From CAZDDB01 sp963843285 (GTDB lineage Bacteria > Acidobacteriota > HRBIN11 > JAKEFK01), in NCBI GenBank assembly GCA_963843285.1, contig CAWJJO010000014.1, forward strand, positions 119,437 to 183,436: a DNA stretch of 64,000 nucleotides, read 5' to 3'. Positions 61,508-64,000 of the stretch are shown one piece after another. A program made the translations under genes and the position numbers. How positions within the stretch are numbered: position 1 is the first letter of the stretch; each line of letters starts with the position of its first letter. The notes under the pieces were generated by a model. The model did no database searches, was not told where the DNA came from, and saw only the letters and a list, made by a program, of their open reading frames with translations.

Positions 61508-61559
61508 GTAGTAGCGACTTCAGTCGCTATAGAAGAGTAGCGAATGAATTCGCTACTAC
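61508..61559. repeat. Paired GTAGCGA hairpins
   Basis: Two inverted repeats, TAGCGACTTCAGTCGCTA and GTAGCGAATGAATTCGCTAC, follow the kinase stop. They match the unit after thrC at 5809. They may reduce read-through into the next gene. Confidence 0.65.
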
Positions 61560-61575
61560 AAGCGAAGGAGGAATT

Positions 61576-62247
61576 ATGAACACAGGAGATCGTTTTATTG
61601 AGCTGAGTCACACCATTGAATCCGGCATGATTACATACAAAGGCCTTCCTGCCCCGGTGATTACCGATCATCTCTCGCGTGAAAATTCACGCAAGCATTA
61701 CAGCGAAGGCACAGAATTCTACATCGGAAAAATCGAAATGGTCGCCAACACCGGAACATACATGGATTCGCCGTTTCATCGATATGCGGAAGGCAAAGAC
61801 CTTTCCGGACTATCCCTTTCGTCGCTTGCCGATCTGGAAGGAATTGTGGTTCGCGCGCCAGGAAATCAGAGACCTGTGGATCAGGAGCTGTTTCAAGGAT
61901 TGAACTTGAAACAAAAGGCCGTTCTGATCCACACAGGTTGGGATGTCCACTGGCGCACCGATCAGTATTCGGAGGGGCATCGGTATCTCACGCGGAAGGC
62001 TGCCGAATATCTGATCGACTGTGGAGTTTCGCTTGTTGGAATCGACTCTTTCAACATCGATGACACCACCGATGGCACTCGTCCGGCGCATTCCTTATTG
62101 TTGGGCGCGGGAATTCCGATCGTAGAGCATCTATGCAATCTGCAATCCTTGCCGGATCACGGCTTCCGCTTTTTTGCCGTGCCTCCGATGGTCAAAGGCT
62201 TCGGCACGTTTCCAGTCCGCGCTTTTGCCATCCTCAAAATAGAATGA
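61576..62247 (+). CDS. Cyclase-family protein with altered metal motif
   Basis: 223-residue protein of the kynurenine-formamidase/cyclase family (PF04199). IELSHTIESGMITYKGLPAP and the central NTGTYMDSPFHRYAEGKD match the fold. The usual HxGTHxDxPxH metal site reads NxGTYxDxPxH here, so the first and second His are Asn and Tyr. Asp and the last His remain. LVGIDSFNIDDT and HSLLLGAGIPIVEHLCNL are normal for the family. GAAGGAGG precedes the ATG. Metal binding may be changed or lost; a hydrolase of N-formyl or lactam-type substrates is the family role. Confidence 0.82.
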   Translation: MNTGDRFIELSHTIESGMITYKGLPAPVITDHLSRENSRKHYSEGTEFYIGKIEMVANTGTYMDSPFHRYAEGKDLSGLSLSSLADLEGIVVRAPGNQRPVDQELFQGLNLKQKAVLIHTGWDVHWRTDQYSEGHRYLTRKAAEYLIDCGVSLVGIDSFNIDDTTDGTRPAHSLLLGAGIPIVEHLCNLQSLPDHGFRFFAVPPMVKGFGTFPVRAFAILKIE

Positions 62248-62300
62248 GTCACAGATAAGCGCCGATTCGGATCTAATTATCTGGGTGGCACGGGCACATT

Positions 62301-63242
62301 TTACCGGTTGCGCAAAATGCGAAGCAGGCGTGTAGGATAATCAGTGTTGATCCCATCGGCTCCCCAAGCGATCGCGCGTTTGAGAGCAGGTTCTTCGTTA
62401 ATCGTCCACTCCAGAATCGGTAAATTGCGCTCGCGAGCAGCAGCAATGGATTTCGGAGTGATGACTTCCACAGCGCCGCTTTTCTCCGGGACTTGAAGAC
62501 AGCTGTAATTAGGTGCCAGGGCTCGCGTCAGGTAAAGCGCATTCAGCCTCAGGAAGACCAATACTTCGTGGACAGTTGCTGACGTTGCTACTTCGGGGCA
62601 TTCGGAGCGAAACGCATCCATGATTTCCTGTCGAAAGCTGCTGACCAATACGTTCTTCTGCATTCCGTGCTTACGAATCAAAGCGCAAAATCGCCGCGAT
62701 ATGTTACTCGGTTCCGTTGGCTTGATTTCAATTCCGAGACGCTTATCGGGGAACGCTTCAAAAAGCTCTTCCAGTGTTGGGACCGTTACACCTCTACCGC
62801 GATAGGGAAACGTCGCGCCGTTGTCTGTGGTGAAACTGTACGCTGCATCCAGTTGTTTGATTTCCGAAAGCATCAGATGACGAACCGCGCCTTTGCCGTT
62901 GGTGGTGCGGTCCACCGTGGCATCGTGAATCAATACAAACACGCCGTCTTTGGTAATGTGCATGTCGGTATCGAGCACATCGGCTCCTGACCGCGATGCG
63001 TTCTCAAACGCCGGCATCGTATTGCCAGGATATTCCCCCTCACCTCCCTGATGAGCGATAACAAGCGGCTTGTGATCTCCAGGTCTCGGAAAAAACCAGA
63101 CATGATTCGATGCTGGCCTGCCATTCAAGAGCAAGAAAAAACAAATCACCATTCCAACAAGGAAAGAAAGAATCAGTGTGAACACTATGCGCTTCAAAAC
63201 CGGGTACGCAGCCATCGGTCTTTTACTGCATTTGAATTGCAT
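62301..63242 (-). CDS. Glycerophosphodiester phosphodiesterase, membrane-anchored
   Basis: 313 residues (or 304 from the ATG at 63215; the longer form overlaps the permease gene by 20 bp). An N-terminal transmembrane helix (RIVFTLILSFLVGMVICFFLLL) is followed by the GDPD catalytic core: VIAHQGGEGEYPGNTMPAFENA (catalytic His, active-site Asn), DVLDTDMHITKDGVFVLIHDATVDRTTNGKG (metal Glu/Asp and second His), GIEIKP and ILEWTINEEPALKRAIAWGADGINTDYP. It probably hydrolyses deacylated phospholipids in the periplasm. Translational coupling to the upstream permease is possible. Confidence 0.9.
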   Translation of the reverse strand: MQFKCSKRPMAAYPVLKRIVFTLILSFLVGMVICFFLLLNGRPASNHVWFFPRPGDHKPLVIAHQGGEGEYPGNTMPAFENASRSGADVLDTDMHITKDGVFVLIHDATVDRTTNGKGAVRHLMLSEIKQLDAAYSFTTDNGATFPYRGRGVTVPTLEELFEAFPDKRLGIEIKPTEPSNISRRFCALIRKHGMQKNVLVSSFRQEIMDAFRSECPEVATSATVHEVLVFLRLNALYLTRALAPNYSCLQVPEKSGAVEVITPKSIAAARERNLPILEWTINEEPALKRAIAWGADGINTDYPTRLLRILRNR

Positions 63243-64000
63243 CCATGTTTTGCGCGCGTGTACGTAGACGGTACCAGGCGAAGATCATGCCCAGGGAAAG
63301 CACAAAGATAATCGAAGAGATTGCGTTGATTTCCGGAGTGATCCCGCGGCGCAAGCGTGACCAGATTTCCAGCGGCAGCGTGTTACTTCGCCCGATCAGG
63401 AAAAAGCTGACGGCGATTTCGTCCATGGAAAGTGTAAAAATCAGCAGAGCGGCTGCAATCATGGAAAGTTTGAGATTGGGTAGAGTCACATGCCGCAGTG
63501 TCTGCCAGTAAGTGGCGCCGAGATCAAGCGCCGCTTCTTCCTGTGCTCGTTCGAACTTTTGCAGTCCGGCAAAAATCTCCGTGACGGCCACCGAGATCAA
63601 CGCAGTGCCATGTCCGATCATGATCGTCCACAGACTGAGCTGAATGTCGGCGGCAACAAAAAGCATCAGCAGGGAAAGTCCGGTGATGATGCCGGGGAGA
63701 ATCAAAGGCAATAGCACAAGCCGTTTGAATGCGGCCTTTCCGGGAAAAGAAGCGCGGTCGAGTGCGAGCGCTGCCGGCGTCCCAAACGCCAGCGCAATGA
63801 CGACGGCCGCCAGAGCAACGATCACGCTGTTTCCCACAGCGCTCCAGAGCGAGTCGTCTTCCAGCAGCATGCGATACCATGCCAGGGTGAAGTTGTGTGG
63901 AGGGAATCCGCCGACACCGTCTCCGTTGAAGGAATACAGAATGAGAACTGCAACGGGCGAGTATAGAAACAAGAATACCGCGATGGAGTAAACCGCCAAC
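63223..64000 (-). CDS. Spermidine/putrescine-type ABC permease (PotC-like), partial
   Basis: Reads off the right edge; about 259 residues visible, missing only the N terminus. Polytopic membrane protein of the PotC/BPD_transp_1 class. The EAA loop is AQEEAALDLGATYWQTLRHVTLPNLK, and conserved segments are YSPVAVLILYSFNG, LPLILPGIITGLSLL and LSMDEIAVSFFLIG. It would pair with a PotB-like permease, an ATPase and a binding protein, presumably beyond the right edge. The substrate (polyamine or similar cation) is a family inference. Confidence 0.88.
   Translation of the reverse strand, partial: LAVYSIAVFLFLYSPVAVLILYSFNGDGVGGFPPHNFTLAWYRMLLEDDSLWSAVGNSVIVALAAVVIALAFGTPAALALDRASFPGKAAFKRLVLLPLILPGIITGLSLLMLFVAADIQLSLWTIMIGHGTALISVAVTEIFAGLQKFERAQEEAALDLGATYWQTLRHVTLPNLKLSMIAAALLIFTLSMDEIAVSFFLIGRSNTLPLEIWSRLRRGITPEINAISSIIFVLSLGMIFAWYRLRTRAQNMDAIQMQ

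Noticed and set aside
1..64000. tRNA, rRNA or known riboswitch
   Set aside because: None with a convincing conserved core was seen on either strand by eye; a covariance scan would be needed to exclude them.

Overview
The window is bacterial chromosomal DNA of moderate GC content. The gene repertoire (large serine/threonine kinase fusions, DUF885 and M20 peptidases, many exported proteins, short intergenic palindromes) suggests Acidobacteriota or a related deep-branching soil or sediment lineage. That placement is inference, because no rRNA, tRNA or ribosomal protein marker is present.

Layout. (1) 1-6.5 kb: a partial membrane glycosyltransferase, an NtrY-like histidine kinase, a degenerate peptide-binding-like protein and an FG-GAP lipoprotein on the minus strand, then threonine synthase on the plus strand. 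(2) 6.7-24.7 kb: a maltodextrin/starch utilisation region. Exported GH13 amylases, malQ, an aldo/keto reductase, malK, malE, malF, malG, two glucodextranase-C-like secreted proteins and a large outer-membrane porin-like protein mostly read leftward. The 12.3-17.1 kb part is riddled with frameshifts. (3) 24.8-26.7 kb: small conserved genes. (4) 27.2-48.5 kb: a chromosomal integron cassette array. (5) 48.56-49.55 kb: the integron integrase gene intI. (6) 49.6-64 kb: peptidases, an alkyltransferase-like protein, a matrixin-like protease, a 2120-residue two-kinase/ATPase/TPR/two-solute-binding-domain fusion, a cyclase-family protein, a glycerophosphodiesterase and a PotC-like permease.

The main system is the integron. 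intI reads rightward. To its left, about 20 mostly single-gene cassettes all read leftward, away from a putative attI with a candidate outward promoter at about 48.47-48.49 kb. Cassettes are separated by attC sites. Most are about 183 bp with conserved arms, two are 86 bp, and several are truncated. Two IS110-family (IS1111-like) elements lie inside attC sites, a third attC carries what looks like a terminal scar of such an element, and one IS3 element sits just inside a cassette. Cassette products include two paralogous secreted amidohydrolases, two SnoaL-like proteins, a Tat-signal aldo/keto reductase, a metallo-beta-lactamase-fold hydrolase, a diguanylate cyclase, a TIGR02391/HEPN-like protein, an HNH-like protein, a PH-domain membrane protein, a lipoprotein and several unknowns. 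An unusual number carry export signals.

The second notable system is the giant kinase fusion at 55.1-61.5 kb, which combines two apparently active Hanks-type kinases with two family-5 solute-binding domains and has no visible membrane segment or signal peptide.
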